Shown here piece after piece: positions 18,329-26,062 of a stretch of DNA of 64,000 nucleotides; the stretch's first letter is position 1; every line of letters starts with the position of its first letter. The stretch lies in the NCBI GenBank assembly GCA_029251165.1, contig JAQXDW010000067.1, positions 1-64,000 on the forward strand. Direction: 5' to 3'. The notes under the pieces were generated by a model. It searched no databases and was not told where the DNA came from. It was given only the letters and a program-made list of their open reading frames with translations. Source of the DNA: Myxococcota bacterium. Its GTDB lineage: Bacteria; Myxococcota_A; UBA796. A program made the position numbers and the translations under genes.

Positions 18329-20884
18329 ATGCTTCTCACGCTCCTCCTCGCCTGCGGGCCAGGATCCGATCCCGCCGCGCGCACTCCCCTCACCCTGTCC
18401 GCCGGCGCCCCAGTTGCCGGCGTTGCGGAGGTGCCGATCGACTTCCCGGTCGGCGCGCCGATGGGAGGCTACTCCAGCCGCTGCGACTACCTCGGCGGAG
18501 ACGGCTCGGTCGACAAGCGCCAGAGCGCCTACGCGCTCGCGTTCTCGTCCTCAGCGGGCATCCAGACCCGACCGATGGCGAAGGCACTGTGGCTTGAGAA
18601 CGGTGACCAGCACCTCGTCGTGCTCAAGGCAGACGTCATCTACAGCTACGACGGGATGGTGGAGGAGCTGGAGGCGCGGCTGTCCGAGGCGACCGGCGTG
18701 GAGCTCAACGGCCGGATCATGCTGACGACCAGCCACACCCACAACGCCCCGGCGAACTACTCCGACCAGATCCACTTCTACCTCGGCGGCGATCGGTACA
18801 ACGAGGAGGTCTTCCGGCGGTTCGCAACATCCCTGGAGGCGGCCGCGCTGAGTGCCTACGAGGGTCGGGTCGATGCCAAGATCGGCATGGGCATTGCCAC
18901 AGACTGGGATCCGGACGACAGGGTCTATGCTGACCGCCGCGAGCAGAACGACGACCTCCAGGTCTGGGACGATGCACCGGCTGGCTACGGCAAGGATCCG
19001 CACCTCTACGTGCTCCGGGTGGATGATCTCAACGACAACCCTCTCGGTGTCTTCTTCAACTTCGGCATCCACGGCACCTCGCTGGGTGGCAACAACGCGA
19101 TGATATCCACCGACTCCAGCGGCGGCCTCGAGGGCATCCTGGAGGAGCGCTTTGACACCCCCGTCGTGGTCGCTCACCTCCAGGGCGCCGGCGGCGATGC
19201 TGCTCCCCAGGGCACCAGCGCCCACGGGCACGAGTACGCGCGCATGGAGGGCATCGGCGAGTTCGCCGTTGACGCCATCCACGACCTGTGGTCCGCCACG
19301 CCGACCTCCGACGCATCGCTCACCCTCGACTCCGTGGGGCACTCCATTCCCCAGGCCCTCGACACCATCCAGGTCACCCGAGATGGCACGGTCGACTGGT
19401 ACTACGCCCCGTACAATGAAGACGAGGAGTTTGCCCCCGACGACCTCATCTACGACACCGACGGCAGCATCCTCTCTCCAATCGACGAGTTCAACGCTCA
19501 GTACGGAGGCGTGTTCTGCGGCTACGACGACCCGCTCATCTCCTCGGGCACCATCGGCAGCCAGGTCCCGCCCTACGACGGCTGCATGAACGTCGAGCTG
19601 ATCTCATTCGTCATCAACGGCATCTTCGGCCTGGATGAGTTCTGGGAGGGCGGCGAGGCACCGCTGCCCCTGCCCTCCAGTGAGCAGGCCGGCACCGCCG
19701 CCGCGCTGCTCTCACCGCTCTCCATTCTCAACCCCGACGGCACCACCACCAGCGAGGACTTCCTGGTCGGCTTCTTCCCGGGAGAGACCACCGCGATGTA
19801 CACCGAGCAGTTTCGGCGCAGGGCCGCTGCAGAGCTCGGGCTGAGCCAGAGCATGGTCGTCGGCTACGCGCAGGATCATGAGGGCTACCTCCTCATCCCG
19901 GAGGACTGGCTGATCGGTGGCTATGAGCCGAACATCAACCTCTGGGGCCCCCTTCAGGGTGAGCACATCATGGAGGGCGTGCTCCTGAGCATCGAGGAGC
20001 ACCTCCTCACGGAGACCCTCGAGCCTCAGGATCCCCTCGGTATCTGGCAGCCGACCGACTACCCCGTCCGAGATCTTCCCGGTCTTGCACCCGACGATGC
20101 CCCTGCCGCCGGCACCGCGCTCACGTCGCTGCCGGAGTACATCTACACCCCCCTCGACCTCGCCCACCCCGACGAAGCCAAGGACGGCGATGCCCTCATC
20201 GCGATCGCACCGGAGGCTGTGGTTCCCCGGGTACAGGGCATGGTGCAGTTCGCATGGGAAGGCGGCGATCCCGGCGTAGACATGCCCCTGGTCATCCTGG
20301 AGCGGCAGGACGGCGGCGAGTGGATCGAGGTGACCACGGCCGCCGGTCGGCCAATCACGGGTGATCTTCCCGACATTCTGCTCACCCTCTCTTCAGACCC
20401 GCTCTACCCCTACGACGATGCGCAGTCGCACATCTGGTGGGCTGCGTGGCAGGCTGTGGGCCACGTCCACGACCGAGCCGGACTGCCGGAGGGCACCTAC
20501 CGCCTGCACGTCTACGGCAAGACCTACGCCGGGGGCGCGACGGAGTGGCCCTGGCCCACGGACGACTACGAGCTGACCACCGATCCGTTCGAGGTCACCC
20601 CGGCTCAGGTCAGCATCTCGGTCGACGAGGGCAGCGTGAGCGCCTGGATCAGTGGTCCATCAGCGGGCTACAGACTCGTCGACGTCGACGGCAGCGCGCA
20701 GGGCAGCAACCCAGTCCATGAGGCGACGCTCTCCTGGACCTTCGCAGACGATAGCATCGAGCTTGATGACGCAGCCGGCACCATCAGCGGTGGGGTCACC
20801 ACCTTCACCACCAGCCCACCTGCAGATGCCGTCGGCGTCGAGATCACGGACATGTACGGCAACACCGGCTGGATGGCGCTGTGA
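18329..20884 (+). CDS. Neutral ceramidase-family lipoprotein, catalytic Ser replaced
   Basis: 851 residues. The start MLLTLLLACGPG is a short lipoprotein signal with Cys9 as the lipidated residue. The family features are ordered as in neutral ceramidases: DFPVGAPMGGY, zinc-ligand segment TTSHTHNAP, second His in NFGIHGTSL, GAGGDAAPQG, FFPGETTAMYTEQ, and VVGYAQDHEGYLLIPEDW followed by GGYEP. In characterised ceramidases the GDVSP motif carries the nucleophilic Ser; here it reads GDAAP. The zinc site is therefore kept while the nucleophile appears lost. A beta-rich domain follows at the C-terminus (about 610-850). It probably sits on the outer membrane facing the periplasm or medium. It lies 30 nt after the sigma-54 activator and just before dNK. 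Confidence 0.8.
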   Translation: MLLTLLLACGPGSDPAARTPLTLSAGAPVAGVAEVPIDFPVGAPMGGYSSRCDYLGGDGSVDKRQSAYALAFSSSAGIQTRPMAKALWLENGDQHLVVLKADVIYSYDGMVEELEARLSEATGVELNGRIMLTTSHTHNAPANYSDQIHFYLGGDRYNEEVFRRFATSLEAAALSAYEGRVDAKIGMGIATDWDPDDRVYADRREQNDDLQVWDDAPAGYGKDPHLYVLRVDDLNDNPLGVFFNFGIHGTSLGGNNAMISTDSSGGLEGILEERFDTPVVVAHLQGAGGDAAPQGTSAHGHEYARMEGIGEFAVDAIHDLWSATPTSDASLTLDSVGHSIPQALDTIQVTRDGTVDWYYAPYNEDEEFAPDDLIYDTDGSILSPIDEFNAQYGGVFCGYDDPLISSGTIGSQVPPYDGCMNVELISFVINGIFGLDEFWEGGEAPLPLPSSEQAGTAAALLSPLSILNPDGTTTSEDFLVGFFPGETTAMYTEQFRRRAAAELGLSQSMVVGYAQDHEGYLLIPEDWLIGGYEPNINLWGPLQGEHIMEGVLLSIEEHLLTETLEPQDPLGIWQPTDYPVRDLPGLAPDDAPAAGTALTSLPEYIYTPLDLAHPDEAKDGDALIAIAPEAVVPRVQGMVQFAWEGGDPGVDMPLVILERQDGGEWIEVTTAAGRPITGDLPDILLTLSSDPLYPYDDAQSHIWWAAWQAVGHVHDRAGLPEGTYRLHVYGKTYAGGATEWPWPTDDYELTTDPFEVTPAQVSISVDEGSVSAWISGPSAGYRLVDVDGSAQGSNPVHEATLSWTFADDSIELDDAAGTISGGVTTFTTSPPADAVGVEITDMYGNTGWMAL

Positions 20885-20897
20885 GAGGACCCAAGCC

Positions 20898-21509
20898 ATG
20901 AAGAAGTTCATCGCAGTCGCAGGAAACATGGGCGTCGGGAAGACCTCGATGGTGAATTTCCTCTGCTCTCGCTACGGCGTCGAGCCCGTCTATGAGCCGT
21001 TCATGGACAACCCCTACCTAGACGACTTCTACACCGACATGGGGAAGTACGCCTTCCACAGCCAGCTGTACTTCCTCACCCACAAGTTCCGACTCCACAT
21101 GGAGCTGAACAGCAACGCCGCGCCGGTTGTCCAGGACCGCACCATCTACGAAGACGCCGAGATCTTTGCGACCAACCTCTACCGCTCTAACCACATGTCC
21201 GAACGCGACTACAAGACGTATATCGAGCTGTACGACACCATGAAAGAGGCCCTCCAGCCTCCCGATCTCATGATCTACCTGCGCTGCTCTGTGCGGGCGA
21301 TTCGGCGGCGAATCAAGAAGCGGGGTCGAGAGAGCGAGCAGGCGATCCCGGTGCGGTATATCCGCAACCTCAACCTCCTCTACGAAGAGTGGATCGGGCG
21401 CTACGACCAGTCCCCGGTTCTCATCTGGGACTCCGAGCGCATGGACTACCTCACCGATCTCTGCGACCGGCTGGAGTTTCAGCAGAGCCTCGACCGGGTG
21501 CTCACCTGA
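20898..21509 (+). CDS. Deoxynucleoside kinase
   Basis: 203 residues from ATG 20898. P-loop GNMGVGKTSMV at the N-terminus, the DRTIYEDAEIF motif (E-D-R type catalytic region), an arginine-rich LID region RAIRRRIKKRGRESE and a C-terminal RLEFQQ tail match the dCK/dGK/TK2 family. These enzymes phosphorylate deoxynucleosides for salvage. Substrate preference cannot be read by eye. It starts 13 nt after the ceramidase-fold gene and its stop overlaps the convergent PEP-synthase-like gene by 8 bp. Confidence 0.9.
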   Translation: MKKFIAVAGNMGVGKTSMVNFLCSRYGVEPVYEPFMDNPYLDDFYTDMGKYAFHSQLYFLTHKFRLHMELNSNAAPVVQDRTIYEDAEIFATNLYRSNHMSERDYKTYIELYDTMKEALQPPDLMIYLRCSVRAIRRRIKKRGRESEQAIPVRYIRNLNLLYEEWIGRYDQSPVLIWDSERMDYLTDLCDRLEFQQSLDRVLT

Positions 21510-23958
21510 CCCAGACCACGCCTCGGCTGCCGTCGACGGTGATGATCTGACCATCAGACAGGCGGCTCGTCGCGGCGGTGATGTTGACGACAGCGGGCAG
21601 GCCGTACTCGCGCGCAACGACCGCGCCGTGGGACAGCATCCCCCCCATCTCCATCACCAGCCCAGCGGCGGAGAGGAACAGCGGGGTCCAGCCCGGATCG
21701 GTCGCCTGGGTCACCAGAATCTCTCCGGCCTTGAGTCGGTCCGCCTCTGCCAGCGAGCGGAGGATCCGTACAGGACCGGTGATGACGCCAGCTGAGATGC
21801 CGAGTCCCTGGAGGCGCAGCCCCTCAGTGGCATCATCCGGGGCGACATCCCCGATGAGAAACGGCGGCGGCGGATCGCCCTCAGCCCAGCGCCTCACCTC
21901 CTCCTGCCAGCCCTCTCCGCGACGCTGAACCAGGGCACGGGCATCGGACTCTGGCAGCTCACCGGCGAGCAGCGCCACGACCTCCGCGTGCTCAAGGAAG
22001 CGTATGGAGAGGTCGAGATCATCCTCCAGCCAGCAGTACGCCTGCTTCCAGACCCACAGCAGCCGATCGAAGTGGAAGCGCTGATCCTCGCGCAGCAGCA
22101 GATAGCGTCGCGTGAGGGTGACCAGCCACCGAAGCGGACCGGACAGCCGCTCCAGCGCGCGCTGAGCAGCCCCCTCACGCTCGGCCGCAGCCTCCGCCGG
22201 ATCGGCTCCAGCCGCCGCCGCAGCAGCCAGCGCCTCGACTGCCGCTGGGTTCTCTCTCCAGCGCGGGCTGAACAGCTCCCAGGAATTGCTCGCCCGGTGC
22301 CCATACTGAGCCAAGAACGACGACAGGGAGAGCTGGTCGTTTGCCAGTCGCCACAAAGCCTGGTTGATCTGCGCGGTCTTGGAGGAGCCAGGAGGCTGGA
22401 GCAGCGTGGAGACCAGCATGGTGTGGCCACCCGCGACCAGCGCTGACTCCGCGAGCTGGTACCAGATGTTGGCGAACAAGAGACTACAGATGTGGACCTT
22501 GATGTACTCCTGCGCAAGCGCCAGGCAGTCTTCTGTCCGCTTCAGCGCCTCGGCCCGAGTGCTCACGGGCTGATGAAGCGCCGGGAGTGCTGCGTCGAGG
22601 GTCTCCAGATAGCGCTCCCAGGCACGCCAGTTGGTGAACAGGTTCCAGCGAAACCGACGCCATCGGCGCTCCCTGAAGGTGGTCGCAAGGATGGATCGGT
22701 AGACCTTGAGGTCTGGAGGCTGAGCGTGCCGACGCAGCCATCGCTGCTCTTCTTCCGGCGGCAACATCTCCAGCATGAACCGAGGGGGCGGTGCGCCAGG
22801 GAGCTTAAAGGCGAGGTGTCGAAAGACCGTGGCGTTGATGTAGGGCGCGTAGCGATAGTGGCGAGTGGGCTCGCCCGCCCCGAGGTAGCGCCGAGAGGTC
22901 TCGGGGTAGGCGATGAGCCTGTGAATCAGCCCCCGCATTACCGACCAGCCCAGCGGAGTCGAGGGCTCAGTCCACCGCTCGCCGATAAACCGACGCGTCC
23001 AGACGACCTCGCCGCTGCGCTGCACAGAGCCCGTCGAGGTCACCGGACGGGCCTGGAGGACGTAAAACTTCCCCGCCTCATCCTGGACCCACTCGACATC
23101 CTGTGGCCCCGACAGCTTGCCCTCGATGCGCAGCCCGAGACGACAGAGGCGATACAGCTCAGCGAGACGAAGCTTCGGAGCGGCTCGTCTCGCCGGCTTG
23201 ACCGGAACCGTGTCCAGCCCCCCCGTGACGACCGCGAGCTGCTCGTCCTGGGGTCGGATGAGCTCCTCGATGAGCTCTAAGCGGACGCGGGCGAGGATGC
23301 GCTGAACCGGACGCGGCGAGCGACGGGGACGACGAACACGGTAGAAGTCCGGCACGACCTGGCCGCTGACCACCGGCTCTCCGAGGCCCCAGGCGGCCTC
23401 AACGGTCATCTCACGCCAGGAGCCGTTGAGGGGGTTGATGGTGAACATCACACCTGCGCAGCGGGCATTGACCAAGACCTGGATGACCACAGCCATGCTG
23501 CCGGGAGCGGGCAGCACACCGTCACGGTAGGCCAGGACCCGCTCCGCATAGGCACTCGCCCAGCAGGCGCGCAGCGCATCCTCCGTGGCATCCCCTGGGG
23601 TGACGCCGAGGAAGGTCTCATACTGACCGGCATAGCTGGCCTCACTGCCGTCCTCATCCACACCAGAAGAGCGCACCGCGAGCAGGTCACCGAGGCGAGC
23701 GGCCGCAGTGCGGAGCCGTCCGGCAAAGTCCGGCTCCAGCTCGCCCGCTCGGATGCGCTCGGCGAGTCCGGGCGCTCCTCGGAGCGCGTCCTCCCACAGC
23801 CCGTTTCGCTTCAGAAAGTCTCGGGTGACCTCAACAGGAACCACCAGTGTCGGAGGCACAGGAAGCCCTGCACGCGCCAGCCTGGCGAGCCCGACCGCCT
23901 TCCCCCCGACCCGTCCCCGATCCCTCGGGCTGATCTGATCCAGTCGCAGCAGGCTCAT
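21502..23958 (-). CDS. PEP synthase / rifampicin phosphotransferase-like enzyme
   Basis: 818 residues from ATG 23958; an upstream in-frame extension to 24147 lies under pruA and has no domain content. Residues 1-330 are the PPDK ATP-grasp domain (GGKAVGLARLARAGLPVPPT, AVRSSGVDEDG, SYAGQYETFLGV). The central part is long and poorly conserved. The C-terminal phosphohistidine domain has GGMLSHGAVVAREYGLPAVV with His777. Domain order ATP-grasp, middle, phospho-His without a PEP-binding TIM barrel matches rifampicin phosphotransferase-type proteins and not true PpsA. It could transfer beta-phosphate of ATP to a small molecule. Drug inactivation is only one option. It is divergent from pruA by about 50 nt. 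Confidence 0.8.
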   Translation of the reverse strand: MSLLRLDQISPRDRGRVGGKAVGLARLARAGLPVPPTLVVPVEVTRDFLKRNGLWEDALRGAPGLAERIRAGELEPDFAGRLRTAAARLGDLLAVRSSGVDEDGSEASYAGQYETFLGVTPGDATEDALRACWASAYAERVLAYRDGVLPAPGSMAVVIQVLVNARCAGVMFTINPLNGSWREMTVEAAWGLGEPVVSGQVVPDFYRVRRPRRSPRPVQRILARVRLELIEELIRPQDEQLAVVTGGLDTVPVKPARRAAPKLRLAELYRLCRLGLRIEGKLSGPQDVEWVQDEAGKFYVLQARPVTSTGSVQRSGEVVWTRRFIGERWTEPSTPLGWSVMRGLIHRLIAYPETSRRYLGAGEPTRHYRYAPYINATVFRHLAFKLPGAPPPRFMLEMLPPEEEQRWLRRHAQPPDLKVYRSILATTFRERRWRRFRWNLFTNWRAWERYLETLDAALPALHQPVSTRAEALKRTEDCLALAQEYIKVHICSLLFANIWYQLAESALVAGGHTMLVSTLLQPPGSSKTAQINQALWRLANDQLSLSSFLAQYGHRASNSWELFSPRWRENPAAVEALAAAAAAGADPAEAAAEREGAAQRALERLSGPLRWLVTLTRRYLLLREDQRFHFDRLLWVWKQAYCWLEDDLDLSIRFLEHAEVVALLAGELPESDARALVQRRGEGWQEEVRRWAEGDPPPPFLIGDVAPDDATEGLRLQGLGISAGVITGPVRILRSLAEADRLKAGEILVTQATDPGWTPLFLSAAGLVMEMGGMLSHGAVVAREYGLPAVVNITAATSRLSDGQIITVDGSRGVVWVR

Positions 23959-24008
23959 CGCCCCCCCACACCGGTTATAGCTCCTGCCTTTTCTGACCAG
24001 GAGAGCCC

Positions 24009-25634
24009 ATGAGCACCATTGCCAGCCAGCCCCAGACGCCGAGCCCCTCCAACGAGCCGGTCCGCGCCTACGCTCCAGGCTCCGCAGAGCGAGAGTCTCT
24101 GAAGGCCGAGCTTGTCCGTCAGTCCAGTGAGATCGTCGAGATTCCATGTGTCATTGGTGGCGAGCGCATCTTCACCGGCAACACCGTCGACGTCACGATG
24201 CCGCACAACCACAGCCACGTCATCGGTCGGGTTCATCTCGCTGACGAGGCCCTCACGAAGCGGGCCATCGCCAGCAACCTCGCGGCGCAGGCGGAGTGGG
24301 CAGCGCTGCACTGGGAGGAGCGCGCGGCGATCTTTCTGCGGGCGGCAGACCTCCTGGCAGGCCCCTGGCGAGACCGGCTCAACGCCTCCACCATGCTCGC
24401 GCAGTCCAAGACCTGCCACCAGGCAGAGATCGATGCGGCCTGTGAGCTCATCGACTTCTGGCGCTTCAATGCCACGTTTGTCCAGCAGCTCTGTGCAGAC
24501 CAGCCCGGCAGCAACCCGGGCATGTGGAACCGACTGGACTACCGCCCGCTCGAGGGATTTGTCTTCGCGGTCACCCCGTTCAACTTCACCTCCATTGCCT
24601 TGAACCTTCCCAGCGCACCGGCCATGGTCGGCAACGTCGCGCTGTGGAAGCCCTCGATCACACAGGCCCACTCAGCATGGGTCGGCATGCAGCTGATGGA
24701 GGAGGCAGGGGTTCCGCCCGGAGTCATCAACTTCGTGAACGGCCACGGCCCTGAGGTCGGCGGCCCTGCTCTGGCGAGTCCTCACCTCGCGGGACTTCAC
24801 TTCACGGGCTCAACCCCCACCTTTCAGAAGCTCTGGTCCCAGATCGGTGCCAACATTGCGAACTACCGAACCTACCCCCGAATCGTCGGCGAGACAGGGG
24901 GCAAGGACTTCATCGTCGCTCATCCCTCCGCAGATGTAGAGGCGCTCTCTGTGGCGATCCTTCGCGGAGCGTTTGAGTTCCAGGGGCAGAAGTGCTCCGC
25001 CGCCAGCCGGCTGTACATTCCCCGGAGCCTGTGGCCCGCAGTCAAGGAGCGGGTGGTTGCAGGAATGGCCGAGATGAAGATGGGCGACGTCTCTGACTTC
25101 AGCAACTTCATCTCCGCAGTCATCGACGAGCGCGCGTTCAACAAGCACAGCGAGTACCTCAAGCTGGCGCACGAGACAGCGACCGTCCATGCCGGCGGCA
25201 GCGCCGATGGCTCCGTCGGCTGGTTCGTTGAGCCCACCCTTGTCGAGGTCGACTCCCCAGACCACCGGATGATGTGCGAGGAGATCTTCGGTCCCATCGT
25301 CACTGCGTTCGTCTACGAAGACAGCGCCTGGGAGGAGACCCTCTCTGTCGTCGATGCAACAGGCCCCTACGCCCTGACCGGTGCCGTGTTCTCGCGAGAC
25401 CGGTACGCGGTCAGTCAGGCCGCTTCGGTACTCCGAAATGCAGCGGGGAACTTCTACATCAACGACAAGCCCACCGGAGCGGTCGTCGGGCAGCAGCCCT
25501 TCGGCGGTGCCCGGGGCAGCGGCACCAACGACAAGGCCGGCAGCGTCCTCAATCTCCTGCGCTGGGTCTCTCCGCGGACCATCAAGGAAACCTTCGCGCC
25601 GCCCACGAGCTGGGGCTACAGCTTCCTGAAGTAG
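24009..25634 (+). CDS. pruA: 1-pyrroline-5-carboxylate (glutamate semialdehyde) dehydrogenase
   Basis: 541 residues of the aldehyde dehydrogenase superfamily. The P5CDH signatures are FAVTPFNFTSIALNLPSAPA, GNVALWKPS, the catalytic Glu in GETGGKDF and the catalytic Cys in FEFQGQKCSAASR. A C-terminal FGGARGSGTNDKAG segment is also typical of the family. It oxidises glutamate-gamma-semialdehyde to glutamate with NAD+ in proline breakdown. The proline dehydrogenase half (putA-type) is not present here. It is transcribed away from the PEP-synthase-like gene. Confidence 0.95.
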   Translation: MSTIASQPQTPSPSNEPVRAYAPGSAERESLKAELVRQSSEIVEIPCVIGGERIFTGNTVDVTMPHNHSHVIGRVHLADEALTKRAIASNLAAQAEWAALHWEERAAIFLRAADLLAGPWRDRLNASTMLAQSKTCHQAEIDAACELIDFWRFNATFVQQLCADQPGSNPGMWNRLDYRPLEGFVFAVTPFNFTSIALNLPSAPAMVGNVALWKPSITQAHSAWVGMQLMEEAGVPPGVINFVNGHGPEVGGPALASPHLAGLHFTGSTPTFQKLWSQIGANIANYRTYPRIVGETGGKDFIVAHPSADVEALSVAILRGAFEFQGQKCSAASRLYIPRSLWPAVKERVVAGMAEMKMGDVSDFSNFISAVIDERAFNKHSEYLKLAHETATVHAGGSADGSVGWFVEPTLVEVDSPDHRMMCEEIFGPIVTAFVYEDSAWEETLSVVDATGPYALTGAVFSRDRYAVSQAASVLRNAAGNFYINDKPTGAVVGQQPFGGARGSGTNDKAGSVLNLLRWVSPRTIKETFAPPTSWGYSFLK

Positions 25635-25701
25635 CCTGGGAGCAACCTGATAATATAACTGGTTAAATGTGACAAATTAAGAAACCACACTGCCGTATCG
25701 C

Positions 25702-25729
25702 TTGACAGGTGGTAAAAATGGTGTACATT
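25702..25729 (+). promoter_or_regulatory. Strong sigma-70-type promoter upstream of the XPB leader
   Basis: TTGACA (25702-25707), a 16-nt spacer and TACATT (25724-25729) match the housekeeping consensus closely. The surrounding 25635-25735 stretch is AT-rich compared with the rest of the window. The predicted start is near 25736, about 310 nt before the helicase ATG. Confidence 0.7.
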
Positions 25730-25735
25730 GAGAGT

Positions 25736-26038
25736 CCGGATTGTTGAAGCAGCTTCGAGAGAAGCGCCTCACCTCTCCGGATGTCAGGAAGCTACTCAAG
25801 TGTTTCCTACATGAATCCGGACACCCGTCCGACTGCGCTTCCCGAAGTGTTCTGCTTCGGACACATCATCTCTATGATGTCAAACCTCGAACGGTTACAA
25901 TCCCCCAAGGTTGTTCCCCTGCCGAGGGACGGCGTCATGACGTGGCACTCAGCATAAGAGTTCACTCTGGAAGCGTTTTCCCATCCGATACTGCTCCATA
26001 GGTCACATAAATTCAGACCTTATGTGGAGGCTAGACAG
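25736..26038 (+). ncRNA. Structured 5' leader or small RNA ahead of XPB helicase
   Basis: Between the promoter and the gene are many short perfect hairpins: GCTTC-GAGA-GAAGC (GNRA loop), CGGAC-ACCC-GTCCG, CCGAAG-N7-CTTCGG, ACATCAT-CTCT-ATGATGT, ACAATC-CCCCAA-GGTTGT (one G-U), CCCT-GCCG-AGGG and AGAGT-TC-ACTCT. The only open frame (TTG 25741 to 26001) has no protein-like features, and its codons cut across these stems. This looks like a cis-regulatory leader or an independent RNA. No known riboswitch class was recognised. Confidence 0.5.
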
Positions 26039-26062
26039 ATGAACGATGCACGTCAAGCCTGA
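26000..26062 (+). promoter_or_regulatory. Pseudoknot-like element and overlapping 7-codon ORF at the XPB start
   Basis: AGGTC (26000-26004) pairs with GACCT (26016-26020), and CACATAA (26004-26010) pairs with TTATGTG (26020-26026). The pairings interleave, so they are either exclusive or an H-type pseudoknot. The second arm touches the GGAGG at 26026-26030. That GGAGG is 8 nt from ATG 26039, which encodes MNDARQA-stop, and 15 nt from the helicase ATG 26046 in another frame. Confidence 0.5.

Noticed and set aside
24009..24147. Longer start of the PEP-synthase-like gene antisense to pruA
   Set aside because: The extension has no domain content and ATG 23958 begins directly with the ATP-grasp domain.
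25741..26001. TTG-started 86-codon frame upstream of XPB
   Set aside because: No Shine-Dalgarno, no protein-like pattern and it crosses multiple hairpins, so treated as leader RNA.
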